IMG/VR virus record: IMGVR_UViG_3300021425_000048
Span: 1 to 54,927 of that record
Length of the DNA stretch: 54,927 nucleotides
DNA from: a virus
Reading direction: 5' to 3' (one strand)
The notes under the pieces are model-generated. The model worked only from the letters and a program-made list of their open reading frames with translations, was not told the origin of the DNA and ran no database searches. Below, in pieces: positions 30,362 through 39,058 of the stretch; the first letter of the stretch is position 1; every line of letters starts with the position of its first letter. The translations under genes were made by a program, and so were the position numbers.

Positions 30362-31660
30362 ATGTATACTAACGAGGAACTTAACGCTATACACTCTTCT
30401 AAGATTGGCTTTGAATTTGAATTTTTTTCAAACGAGGATTTAGATTCAACAAAGGATAGTCTTACACAAGCTCTTAATAAGAAAATCAGAGTAGAAGAAA
30501 AGGCCCATAGTGACTTTGCCCCTACCCAAGAAACCTTTAAATTAGAACCAGATAATTCTGGCGGAACCGGGATGATTGAGCTAGTCACAGGACCTCTTCC
30601 ATTTGTTGAAGCTAAGTTAGTCATGGCTAAAACTTTAAAATGGATTAGAGAAAACGGAAAGACCAATGAAAGATGTTCTATTCACGTTAACATTGCATTC
30701 GATGGAAAGAAGCTAGGTCCTATTACAAATATGTCTAAATTAGATATAGGTAAATTTGTACTTAATTTTGATGAAAACAAAGTATATGAAGCTTTCCCAA
30801 ATAGAAAAGATTCTGTTTATGCAAAATCAATAAAGTTTATTGTACCTTTGAGTGCTATGACACAACCGTCACCAGAAAAAAATCTTTGGAAGAACTATAT
30901 GTTTGTCAAAGAGAAGTATTATGGTATTAATTTTGGTAAGGTACCTAAAGGTTATATTGAATTTAGATACTTAGGTGGAAAGGATTATGAAAAGAAGTAT
31001 TCTACAATACTTTCAATGACCGAGCATTTTATTACTTCCCTATATGAAACTTTAGTTAATCCTCAATATAGTGAATCTGACTTAAAGGTTTTAGATAAGA
31101 TTTTAGAAAAACATAAAACTGTTGTTGAGTCTTATCGAACATATTCTGCCTTTAAAGAAAAATTTCCAAACATTCATTTAATGATTGATCTTCAGACATA
31201 TGATCAAATTGTTGAAATGTATTATCCTAAGATTAGAGAAAAGATTTTTGATTTAATTACAAAGGCTGATATGAATGAAGGTTTAATTAATTATGATGCT
31301 GATACAGGAAGAATACAAATTAAAGATGCAAAATTAATGAGATGCTTTGAAATAAGCGGAGTTGATATTGTTGATTCAGTTATTCAGGGTAACATTATTA
31401 ATTGTGATGTCTTTGGCTGTGATTTAAAAAATGCATCTGTATTTGAGTCTAATCTTTTTGGTGCAACTGTTGTAGAAGATTCAAAAATAGAAGAATCTTA
31501 TGTTAGTAGAAATGTAATTTGCCAAGACAGTTATGTATTTGGTAAAAGAGGTGTTTTTAGTGGCGAAATGGTTGGCGGTATCTTTAGACAAGGTAGAGCT
31601 ACTGGTCTTGCAAGATTTGGTGATAAAACTGAAATAATAGAAATAGAAAAAATTAAATAA
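30362..31660 (+). CDS. Amidoligase-like enzyme fused to a beta-helix tail
   Basis: The gene encodes 432 residues. The N-terminal part shows motifs of the amidoligase family (glutamine-synthetase/COOH-NH2 ligase fold): GFEFEF at 16-21, ELVTGP at 73-78, CSIHVN at 105-110 and EFRYLGGKDYE near 200. These enzymes use ATP to join a carboxyl and an amine, for example on peptides or cell-wall components. From about 320 a pentapeptide-like beta-helix follows (MRCFEISGVDIVDSVIQGNIINCDVFGCDLKNASVFESNLFG). A late-type promoter precedes it and only four bases separate it from a virion gene, so it may modify a virion protein. The substrate is unknown. Confidence 0.75.
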   Translation: MYTNEELNAIHSSKIGFEFEFFSNEDLDSTKDSLTQALNKKIRVEEKAHSDFAPTQETFKLEPDNSGGTGMIELVTGPLPFVEAKLVMAKTLKWIRENGKTNERCSIHVNIAFDGKKLGPITNMSKLDIGKFVLNFDENKVYEAFPNRKDSVYAKSIKFIVPLSAMTQPSPEKNLWKNYMFVKEKYYGINFGKVPKGYIEFRYLGGKDYEKKYSTILSMTEHFITSLYETLVNPQYSESDLKVLDKILEKHKTVVESYRTYSAFKEKFPNIHLMIDLQTYDQIVEMYYPKIREKIFDLITKADMNEGLINYDADTGRIQIKDAKLMRCFEISGVDIVDSVIQGNIINCDVFGCDLKNASVFESNLFGATVVEDSKIEESYVSRNVICQDSYVFGKRGVFSGEMVGGIFRQGRATGLARFGDKTEIIEIEKIK

Positions 31661-31664
31661 AGAT

Positions 31665-32531
31665 ATGGCCAGACAAAAAAGTTGGTGTAACCCAGATGCA
31701 GCTGCATGTTTAGATGAATTGATAAAAGAAATCAATGATGATTTAACAGTTGCTTGTCAAATACCGTTCACTGTACCAAAAAAGGAACTTGCTCATATTA
31801 TCCACAGAGCAAAGGATTATTTTTATAAAATATATGAAGATAGTGTAGAAGAAATGTTTATAGCATTACCTCGTTCAGCGTGGCAAGAAAAAGATTTTAG
31901 ACAAGGGATAAGTCATAATAATGAAACCGGTGATAATGTCAATAAGCTAACTGAGAAGGATGTTAATAACCCCAGAGGTATTGTAAAAATGCCTGATACT
32001 GTATGGGCAGTTAATAATGTATTTCAAATAAATGGCTTTTCTGGTGAAGATGGTGGATTTGGTGATAATTCATTTTCTGCCGGTGATGTTGATTTTTCAT
32101 TAGACAAATTTATTTACTCTGATGTATACGGTGCAGGTATAGGATCCGAAGATTTAATGTATTATGTAATTAATTCTAAGTTTATTGATGTTTCTAGGCA
32201 AGTTTTACAAGCACAAATTTCTTATAACTATAATAGATTAACTAAGAAGTTTAGATTTATGGGAGAGCTACCTAAAAATGGTGCATGTATATTTCAGGTG
32301 TATAATACTATTCCTGATTGTGATCTTTTTCAGGACGAGGCATTTATTAGATATTGTATAGGCCAAGCTAAAATACAATTAGCTAGAATTGTAGGAACTT
32401 TCCAATTTAATTTACCTGGTAACATTACCATTAATTATGATTTGATCTCATCTGAAGGAAAGGAAGAAGTTGAAGCCATCGTTGAAGAAATTAAAGGTGA
32501 TGAAGGTGTAGATTATTTCTTTACTGGATAA
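31665..32531 (+). CDS. Virion structural protein, neck or tail completion type (tentative)
   Basis: The gene encodes 288 residues. The N-terminal helical part (CLDELIKEINDDL, KKELAHIIHRAKDYFYKIY) and the C-terminal EAFIRYCIGQAKIQLARIVGTFQFNLPGNITINYDLISSEGKEEVEAIVEEI read like conserved head-tail connector or neck proteins of Bacteroidota myoviruses. It lies four bases after the amidoligase gene and just before gp25. No enzyme motif is visible. The specific role is inferred from position and size. Confidence 0.6.
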   Translation: MARQKSWCNPDAAACLDELIKEINDDLTVACQIPFTVPKKELAHIIHRAKDYFYKIYEDSVEEMFIALPRSAWQEKDFRQGISHNNETGDNVNKLTEKDVNNPRGIVKMPDTVWAVNNVFQINGFSGEDGGFGDNSFSAGDVDFSLDKFIYSDVYGAGIGSEDLMYYVINSKFIDVSRQVLQAQISYNYNRLTKKFRFMGELPKNGACIFQVYNTIPDCDLFQDEAFIRYCIGQAKIQLARIVGTFQFNLPGNITINYDLISSEGKEEVEAIVEEIKGDEGVDYFFTG

Positions 32532-32562
32532 AATATAATCTAAGACCATCAAAATTCTTAGA

Positions 32563-32571
32563 GAATATATA
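32563..32571 (+). promoter_or_regulatory. Late-type promoter element
   Basis: GAATATATA within the inverted repeat GAGAATAT (32561-32568) / ATATTCTC (32580-32587), just before the gp25-like ATG at 32589. It probably starts the long wedge-and-fibre transcript. Confidence 0.55.
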
Positions 32572-32588
32572 ATTAAAGAATATTCTCA

Positions 32589-32954
32589 ATGATTAAGGAA
32601 ATTTATAGTAGAGACATTGATGCACCTAAATATAATGATGACATTATTGAGGTCACAACTAGTCTTGAGCAACTTATTCTAAAAATTGAAAATGTTTTAT
32701 TTACAAGGAAAGGGGAGGTACTAGGCGCGCCTGACGTTGGGTGTAACTTAGACGATCTTGTTTTTTCTTTGGTATTAAATGAAGCTGTAATTGCTCAAAG
32801 AATTAATACCCAAATACAAACATATTGTTTAAACAGTAGCGATGGGAGTTTTGGTATTGATACGGTAGTAAAATTTTATAATACGGTTGAAAGAAGTGGA
32901 GCATTGGTTGATATCTTTATCAACGAACAAAGAGTAATTGGTGCGCTATTTTAA
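32589..32954 (+). CDS. Baseplate wedge protein gp25-like
   Basis: The gene encodes 121 residues (T4 gp25 has 132). The conserved core LFTRKGEVLGAPDVGCNLDDLVF at 37-59 (consensus L-x-T-x-x-G-E-x2-x-x-P-x-x-G) is the lysozyme-like gp25/gpW fold that starts sheath assembly on the baseplate. It is followed closely by the gp6-like gene, the same order as in many contractile-tail systems including type VI secretion. Confidence 0.92.
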   Translation: MIKEIYSRDIDAPKYNDDIIEVTTSLEQLILKIENVLFTRKGEVLGAPDVGCNLDDLVFSLVLNEAVIAQRINTQIQTYCLNSSDGSFGIDTVVKFYNTVERSGALVDIFINEQRVIGALF

Positions 32955-32968
32955 AAATATGTTAATGA

Positions 32969-34825
32969 ATGTCATTCTTTAGTAAAACTAGGATAAAAGC
33001 AACGGAATTATTTTTCGATGCATTTCAATATTTACAGCGCCAGTATGAGCAAGCTGGCGAGGTATTTACTCCTGCGTCTCCATTTGGACAAATACTAACG
33101 GTAGTCTCCAATCTTGGTGAATTAATACTGTTCTATATTGAAGCAGTTGCAACTGAGCTTAATATATCTAGAGCAAGAAATATTGAATCTATTTATGGAT
33201 TATCAAGATTGACCGGCCATGATCCGACTAGAGGTATTTCTGCACAAGGTATGATTGGGCTGAGGCTTAACACTAATGCCGCAACCTTAGTTAACGGTGA
33301 CTATGTTCAGATTCTGAATTTAAGTCCGTTGGAAATTGGACAAAATGGATTATCTTACTTTATAAAATTTGATAGTGATTATATTAGATTGGAAAAATCA
33401 ACAAGAGATTTTGTAAATGTACAATTAATACAAGGTGAAATTGAAGATCAGACATTTACTGGCACGGGAGAGGCATTACAAAGTTACAATTTAACAACCA
33501 AAGATCCTACTGATCAATATATGGTAGATGTTCATGTAGATGGTAAGTTGTGGAAGAATGTCAATTCTTTATATGATATGAGTAACGGTGAAGAAGCTGT
33601 TATGATTAAAACCAGTGTAAATGGTGGATTAACAGTTTTCTTTGGTAATAATCAGTTTGGCCAACCACCTGCTTTAGGTTCTATTATTAAAGTTACATAT
33701 GTAAAGACGAGAGGATCTGCAGGAAACATTGGGGGTAAGAATTTAGATATAAAGTTTAAAGATCCTGCAACAGATCCAACAGGTGAAGATGTAGATTTAA
33801 ATGAAGTCTTATCATTAAATATTGTAAGAAACCCTATGTTCGGCTCTGATAGCGAAGATCCTGCATTTACTAGATTGATTGCACCATACCAAAGCAATTC
33901 ATTCGTTTTAGCTAATCCTAATAACTATATTTACTATTTAAGTAAATATGACTTCTTTTCTTTTGTAGATGCATATAATACTAAAGACGATCAGTATTTA
34001 GATGATGACAATATTGTTTACCTATTCTTAATACCTGATATTGCAAAAAAGATTACTAGTGATACTGATTACTTTAATGTACCACAGGAAGAATTTACTA
34101 TGACTGTAGATGAAAAGGAAATGGTCTATGAAATTTTAAATGAAAGCGGTAGACAGATTGTTACCGCCGAGGTTAGAATAAATGATCCAATTATTAAAAA
34201 GTATGCTCTTAATATAGTATTAAGATATGTTGAAGGTTTTGATAAAGATGAGATTCATGCAGAGATTAGAGAACAGTTAAGTACTTATTTTATAAACATT
34301 AATAGAAGAGATAGAATACCTAGATCTGATATAATTTCAATCATAGAAAATGTTGACGGCGTTGATTCAGTTAATGTATTCTTTATATCACAAGTAAATG
34401 AGCAGGCTATTGCTGATGGTTTTTATGAGATTCCTGTTTATGGAACTGATCCTGTAACAGACCAAAAGGTACTTATTGAAACTAAGAAGATTGTTTTAAA
34501 AGAAGGAGAAGATCCTCAATTAGGTTTAGATGAATTTGGTGATGTAATTATTGGCCCAGAAGACTTAGCAATAATCAGAGGTGGATGGGATGACCGTAAT
34601 GGAACATTTTATGAAACTGTACCTAATAAGAATGCAATAAGCTCTCTTAACATATTCTTTAAAGGTACTATTCCAAATAATCTTTACAATAAGACCCAGC
34701 AGGCTAAGTTCAATGATCTTAAAAGAAATAGAGGTACTTCTATTGCAACTTCAAAAAATGCAAGGAGTACAAATACAGGAAGGTTACAAGATAACCCTAC
34801 ATTAAAAGCTATACAAGGAAGGTAA
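32969..34825 (+). CDS. Baseplate wedge protein gp6/gpJ-like
   Basis: The gene encodes 618 residues (T4 gp6 has 660). The N-terminus holds ATELFFDAFQYLQRQYEQ and SPFGQILTVVSNLGELILFYIEAVATELNI, typical of the wedge core helices, followed by GLSRLTGHDPTRGISAQG and a beta domain. The C-terminal part has IREQLSTYFININRRDRIPRSDIISIIENVDGVDSVNVFF, the signature of J-family proteins. It dimerises to form the ring round the hub. The last 40 residues are polar and probably disordered. Confidence 0.88.
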   Translation: MSFFSKTRIKATELFFDAFQYLQRQYEQAGEVFTPASPFGQILTVVSNLGELILFYIEAVATELNISRARNIESIYGLSRLTGHDPTRGISAQGMIGLRLNTNAATLVNGDYVQILNLSPLEIGQNGLSYFIKFDSDYIRLEKSTRDFVNVQLIQGEIEDQTFTGTGEALQSYNLTTKDPTDQYMVDVHVDGKLWKNVNSLYDMSNGEEAVMIKTSVNGGLTVFFGNNQFGQPPALGSIIKVTYVKTRGSAGNIGGKNLDIKFKDPATDPTGEDVDLNEVLSLNIVRNPMFGSDSEDPAFTRLIAPYQSNSFVLANPNNYIYYLSKYDFFSFVDAYNTKDDQYLDDDNIVYLFLIPDIAKKITSDTDYFNVPQEEFTMTVDEKEMVYEILNESGRQIVTAEVRINDPIIKKYALNIVLRYVEGFDKDEIHAEIREQLSTYFININRRDRIPRSDIISIIENVDGVDSVNVFFISQVNEQAIADGFYEIPVYGTDPVTDQKVLIETKKIVLKEGEDPQLGLDEFGDVIIGPEDLAIIRGGWDDRNGTFYETVPNKNAISSLNIFFKGTIPNNLYNKTQQAKFNDLKRNRGTSIATSKNARSTNTGRLQDNPTLKAIQGR

Positions 34826-34826
34826 T

Positions 34827-35096
34827 ATGAATAAGTTTACAGAAAGAAGAACCGGTATGCCAAGCGTTTATAAAGCTACTTATGAAGATGGGTGGGATTT
34901 AAAAAACTTAGGTAATGACTATAATGAAAATTTAATGAAAAATTCTTTTTCTACTTATATGTTTAGAAACGAAAGGTTAGCTTCATTCTTACAAAATTAT
35001 CTAGGCCCTATTATGTTATTCTGGATTAATAAGGTTAAGTACCTTAGAATCTATTATAATTTTGGCGTACCTAAAGATTATCAAAAAATAAACTAA
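34827..35096 (+). CDS. Small baseplate-region protein
   Basis: The gene encodes 89 residues, starting one base after the gp6 stop and ending one base before the next ATG. It is basic and aromatic-rich, with FSTYMFRNERLASFLQNYLGPIMLFWINKVKYLRIYYNFGVP. It could be a wedge component or assembly chaperone. A purine-rich AAGGAAGG eight bases before the ATG is among the strongest Shine-Dalgarno-like leaders in the window. No family recognised. Confidence 0.6.
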   Translation: MNKFTERRTGMPSVYKATYEDGWDLKNLGNDYNENLMKNSFSTYMFRNERLASFLQNYLGPIMLFWINKVKYLRIYYNFGVPKDYQKIN

Positions 35097-35097
35097 G

Positions 35098-38000
35098 ATG
35101 GCTAATAATTGGCAACATTTAAATTTCTTTGATAAGAATGGTAAGTATTATAACTTTGATTATGATTCATCCGAAGACAAGTGGACAGGCACCGTATATT
35201 TACCAGAGGTATCGATAGGCTTATTTGAAGTAGGTCAACTTTTCATATTACAAGAATTTGTTGATGCTACTACTAATACAAAAAAGTTTGGTTTTCCATT
35301 TGGTACAGAAGTTTTTACTGGCCAAACTGGTTTTACTGGTGCGACCGATGGTTTTTGTGATTGGGTTGCAGAATGGGAAACGTCAGATCCTACTGAAATT
35401 TTTCTATTTCAGTTTGATATGAATTTCAATACAGGTACCCAGACCTCATTAGAGATTGAACAAGATGGGCCGCCTTTACAAAAAGTCACTTCCCTATCCA
35501 TTCCGCTAGGTGGAGATTCATCATCCACTGTTAATCCTGAAGGCTATATAGTAACAGATAAGATTACATCTGAGGCCTTACAGATAAATGTGGCAATAAG
35601 ATCTGAATCAGAAAATACATTTAAGAGAACACTATTAATTAGAGATAAATGTACCGATGCGGTTATTGCGGAAATACTTTTTTGGGGTGAAACTGTTGGT
35701 GAGGACGAAAGATTAAGAGTTATGACCCAGAACATGGGTTATAATATATTAGAATCTGATAGCAGTGTTTTTAGAGATACTAACATTAAAGAATTATTGC
35801 CTAACTTTGCAGAAGTTAATCTTAAGAGAAAGGAAATAATGTTAGAGGGATCTAACATTTACCCATTTATCGGTTCTTACAAAGGGCTTACTAATGCTAT
35901 AAAGTTTTTTGGTTATGACACACTAAGAGTTAAAGAATTTTGGAAAAACGTAGATGCCAACTCACCACAGTTTGGTAAGTACTTCCAAAGTAATTACATT
36001 GATATATTTGATCCAACGGTGCAGCTTAATGATAAGTCTATAACTCTACCAAATAAAAAATTCAGAAAAACTAGTTTATTTAGTTTAGTATATAGAATTA
36101 ATGAAATTGTTCCGGATAAATTCGACGGTGAAGATTTACCAATAGCAACGGAGAATTATGACTTTACTATAGAAGAAATTTTAATTAAGCTATTTGGTCT
36201 TAAGAAAAAATTAGAAAAAGAATTTCTCCCTCTTAACGCAAGAATTAAAGACATTACAGGTGAAGCAGATTTCTTTGGGTTATTAGAGGTTGTAAATACT
36301 ATCAGTAGAAACGATAAAAGGGAAATAGTCGCTGGTATAGACACAAGTTTTAAACTCTCTACTGATGATTGCATTTATCTAGAAGATTTAAGATCATTTA
36401 GTTCTTTCTGTCTTGCATCAGAAGCTATAGTTGATGAAGCTATTATAAATTTTTGTAATGCATACATTGCGCCATTTTCAACTGGACTAGGTAGAAATAT
36501 TGTAGCTGGTCCTATTAATTCCACTACAGTATATCCACCTCCACCAATCGGCCCTGACGTAAACAGTCCATTAGGTTCACCTTTTGATGGAAATAATGTA
36601 ACGGTTACTGCTTTAGCTGATGCCTTTGCAGCTTATTTTACTAGGTATGCACCAAAGCTTAATAAAGTAGGTGCTTGGCCAGATGGTGAATCTTCTTATT
36701 ATTTACCAGATAAACCTGGCATACCTGTTGGTGCACTCACTACTTTAGAGAATGATTCATTTAAAAACATAACATGGGATAATGTTGACTCTACATGGAA
36801 TCAACTAAATGATGCAAATAAATTTTTTACTTTTGATGTTGACCCACAAGGAGTTGCACCAGGTGACGTCTTTTCTATTACAGACCCGGACACTGGTACA
36901 GGAGCAACATATACAGCTAGCATAGGTGATACTGATGTTACTGTTAGGGATTCTTTATACAATCAATTAGTATCATTAAAGACATCATTTGTTGAACCGT
37001 GGTTCTTTTGGGACATTTCGCAAGAGACTGTAACTACAGGGGCTGTTGTTAGAATATTTGGACAGAACGTAGATAGATTAAAAGTTTCATGTCAATCAAC
37101 AGTAGGATCGCAATTATTATTTAATCAGTTACCAGGTGAGACGCTGTTTACATGGGATGGTATCGAAAAAGGAAATTTTGATGAAATAGAGTGGACTATT
37201 TATAAAGATGCGACAGAGGTGTCCCCGGCTTATTTTAAGATATTTAGAGGACCTCTATCAGAGTATAATAAGTTACCATTAATATTACCGTATGTGGGTA
37301 CATATAGTGTTGAAATGAAGCTTTATGACTTATACAATAATATATCATCTAATGTTAAAACCGATTTTATTTGTGTTGAGTCTAGAGAAGTAGAATATTC
37401 TGGTTGGTATCAATCAAGAAAAGAAAATTACACATGGTCAAGCGAAGGGTCATATAAATGGAATGATTATGGTTCATTATGGAATTTGCCTATTGAACCT
37501 GCAATGACATGGGAAGATGAGACCCCTAGCTTATACGAATCATTGGATAGAGTCAATTCAATACTTAATAATTTTGGCTTAGGTGCATCTCCTAATTTTC
37601 AATTATTAAATTACCAAGATGATGGTGAGGTTAGTTTTAGTGGACCATACAGATGGGATAATTTAGATACTGGTGGATGGAATGATACTTTTCATTTATG
37701 GTGGGATATGACAAGTACAACAGGTGATACTCCGGCATTTTTTCAATTTAAGGAAATAATTCCAGATACTTATTTAAAGATAACTGATGTAAATGGAAAA
37801 ACCGCAGAACATTTTTTTGGTAATAATCCGATTACATTAGCTGATGCGGCAGCTAGTCTAAATACTAGTAAAAATACAATTATAAACAAATATGTGTATA
37901 ATGTAGTATATGATGCATCAAGCAATCAAAAGTATATTCAAGCAGTATGTAGATATTTTGGAGTTCACGGGGATTGGACTTACTTAGATATTGTATATGC

Positions 38001-38391
38001 AGATGGTACAAGAGCATGCCCATCAACAGGTGTCACAGGATCACCATCCCAAACAAGTGATACGGGGTGTCCTAGCTTAATTTATAGAAAAGGGTTACAT
38101 AAGGCCAGTAACCCAACATGGAATACTGCAAAGTTTATTAATGATGGAAAGACCTTGCCAAAAATGACATGGCTTATGTTTGTTTATGATAAATGTAAGA
38201 TTCCTGGTAAAGCTAATCCTAAGTGGACAATTAAGAATACAACTAACTCTAAGATGGCCGATATATATTTTGAGAGTAAATACTTAACTTATTTGTTTAA
38301 AGAATCTGGTAATTACGAGATTACACTTGAACTTACAGATACGAATGGGAATAAATATAAAAAGGATAGAAATATCTTAATAATAAAATAG
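35098..38391 (+). CDS. Large baseplate protein, probable gp7 counterpart
   Basis: The gene encodes 1097 residues; T4 gp7, also directly behind gp6, has 1032. The N-terminal 200 residues are beta-rich (VYLPEVSIGLFEVGQLFIL). The region 240-400 has helical wedge-like parts (KELLPNFAEVNLKRKEIML, IEEILIKLFGLKKKLEKEFLPL). The C-terminus (about 1000-1097) resembles an immunoglobulin/PKD-type domain (ANPKWTIKNT, FKESGNYEITLELTDTNGNKYKKDRNILII). Assignment as gp7-like rests on order and size rather than clear sequence motifs. Confidence 0.7.
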   Translation: MANNWQHLNFFDKNGKYYNFDYDSSEDKWTGTVYLPEVSIGLFEVGQLFILQEFVDATTNTKKFGFPFGTEVFTGQTGFTGATDGFCDWVAEWETSDPTEIFLFQFDMNFNTGTQTSLEIEQDGPPLQKVTSLSIPLGGDSSSTVNPEGYIVTDKITSEALQINVAIRSESENTFKRTLLIRDKCTDAVIAEILFWGETVGEDERLRVMTQNMGYNILESDSSVFRDTNIKELLPNFAEVNLKRKEIMLEGSNIYPFIGSYKGLTNAIKFFGYDTLRVKEFWKNVDANSPQFGKYFQSNYIDIFDPTVQLNDKSITLPNKKFRKTSLFSLVYRINEIVPDKFDGEDLPIATENYDFTIEEILIKLFGLKKKLEKEFLPLNARIKDITGEADFFGLLEVVNTISRNDKREIVAGIDTSFKLSTDDCIYLEDLRSFSSFCLASEAIVDEAIINFCNAYIAPFSTGLGRNIVAGPINSTTVYPPPPIGPDVNSPLGSPFDGNNVTVTALADAFAAYFTRYAPKLNKVGAWPDGESSYYLPDKPGIPVGALTTLENDSFKNITWDNVDSTWNQLNDANKFFTFDVDPQGVAPGDVFSITDPDTGTGATYTASIGDTDVTVRDSLYNQLVSLKTSFVEPWFFWDISQETVTTGAVVRIFGQNVDRLKVSCQSTVGSQLLFNQLPGETLFTWDGIEKGNFDEIEWTIYKDATEVSPAYFKIFRGPLSEYNKLPLILPYVGTYSVEMKLYDLYNNISSNVKTDFICVESREVEYSGWYQSRKENYTWSSEGSYKWNDYGSLWNLPIEPAMTWEDETPSLYESLDRVNSILNNFGLGASPNFQLLNYQDDGEVSFSGPYRWDNLDTGGWNDTFHLWWDMTSTTGDTPAFFQFKEIIPDTYLKITDVNGKTAEHFFGNNPITLADAAASLNTSKNTIINKYVYNVVYDASSNQKYIQAVCRYFGVHGDWTYLDIVYADGTRACPSTGVTGSPSQTSDTGCPSLIYRKGLHKASNPTWNTAKFINDGKTLPKMTWLMFVYDKCKIPGKANPKWTIKNTTNSKMADIYFESKYLTYLFKESGNYEITLELTDTNGNKYKKDRNILIIK

Positions 38392-38398
38392 AAAAGAA

Positions 38399-39040
38399 AT
38401 GGCAATTAGCGTAACAGAAATTCTTGGAACAGATTCTTTATCAGGATCCAGACTAGTGTTAAACGACAATTTTAACATAGTGACCAGCGAGATTAATGCA
38501 ATGGAGGTTTATTTTAATCCTACTGCAGGAACTATTACTAATTTAAATGATTTAAAAACTGAATCATTAAGAGTTGGTCTTAGCACAATTTTATTAGATG
38601 TAAATGCTTCTACATTTGACATTCTAACCAATGTTAATATGACAGGTAACCTCAATCTTAATGGTGGGGGTTTGGTTAGAAATGATGTAGATCCACAAAC
38701 ACTAAATGATACATTTGCAGCAGGTAGTCCTATAAGCGTAGGTACTAGCACGGCTGTCCCACCTTACACAGTTGAGCGTGTAGGTAATAGCTTAGGGACT
38801 ACAGTAAATATCCAGCTTAATGATGCTGTAATTGGTCAAGAAATTTTCTTTGTATATTCTGAAGCACAGACTGGTGTTATCAGTATCGCAGGGGCAGTAA
38901 CTCCATTAGTATTACCAGGTGGTACTAAAATTGAGTTAAATGCACAGGGTGAAACTGCACACTTACTTTGTGTAGATGATGGCACAGGAAATGGTGTTTG
39001 GTTCTTAGTAGGTGGAACTGGGTATACAATACAACCGTAA
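38399..39040 (+). CDS. Short tail fibre-like protein
   Basis: The gene encodes 213 residues. The start MAISVTEILGTDSLSG plus LNDNFN is shared with the fibre at 49802 (MAITIQELIASDTISQ plus INFNFD), suggesting a common attachment peptide. The rest is beta-rich, Gly/Thr/Asn-heavy, with LNLNGGGLVRND and a C-terminal bead typical of small fibre or collar trimers. It lies between the gp7-like and the coiled-coil structural gene. Confidence 0.65.
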   Translation: MAISVTEILGTDSLSGSRLVLNDNFNIVTSEINAMEVYFNPTAGTITNLNDLKTESLRVGLSTILLDVNASTFDILTNVNMTGNLNLNGGGLVRNDVDPQTLNDTFAAGSPISVGTSTAVPPYTVERVGNSLGTTVNIQLNDAVIGQEIFFVYSEAQTGVISIAGAVTPLVLPGGTKIELNAQGETAHLLCVDDGTGNGVWFLVGGTGYTIQP

Positions 39041-39058
39041 TAAAAAGAAAATCAATAC

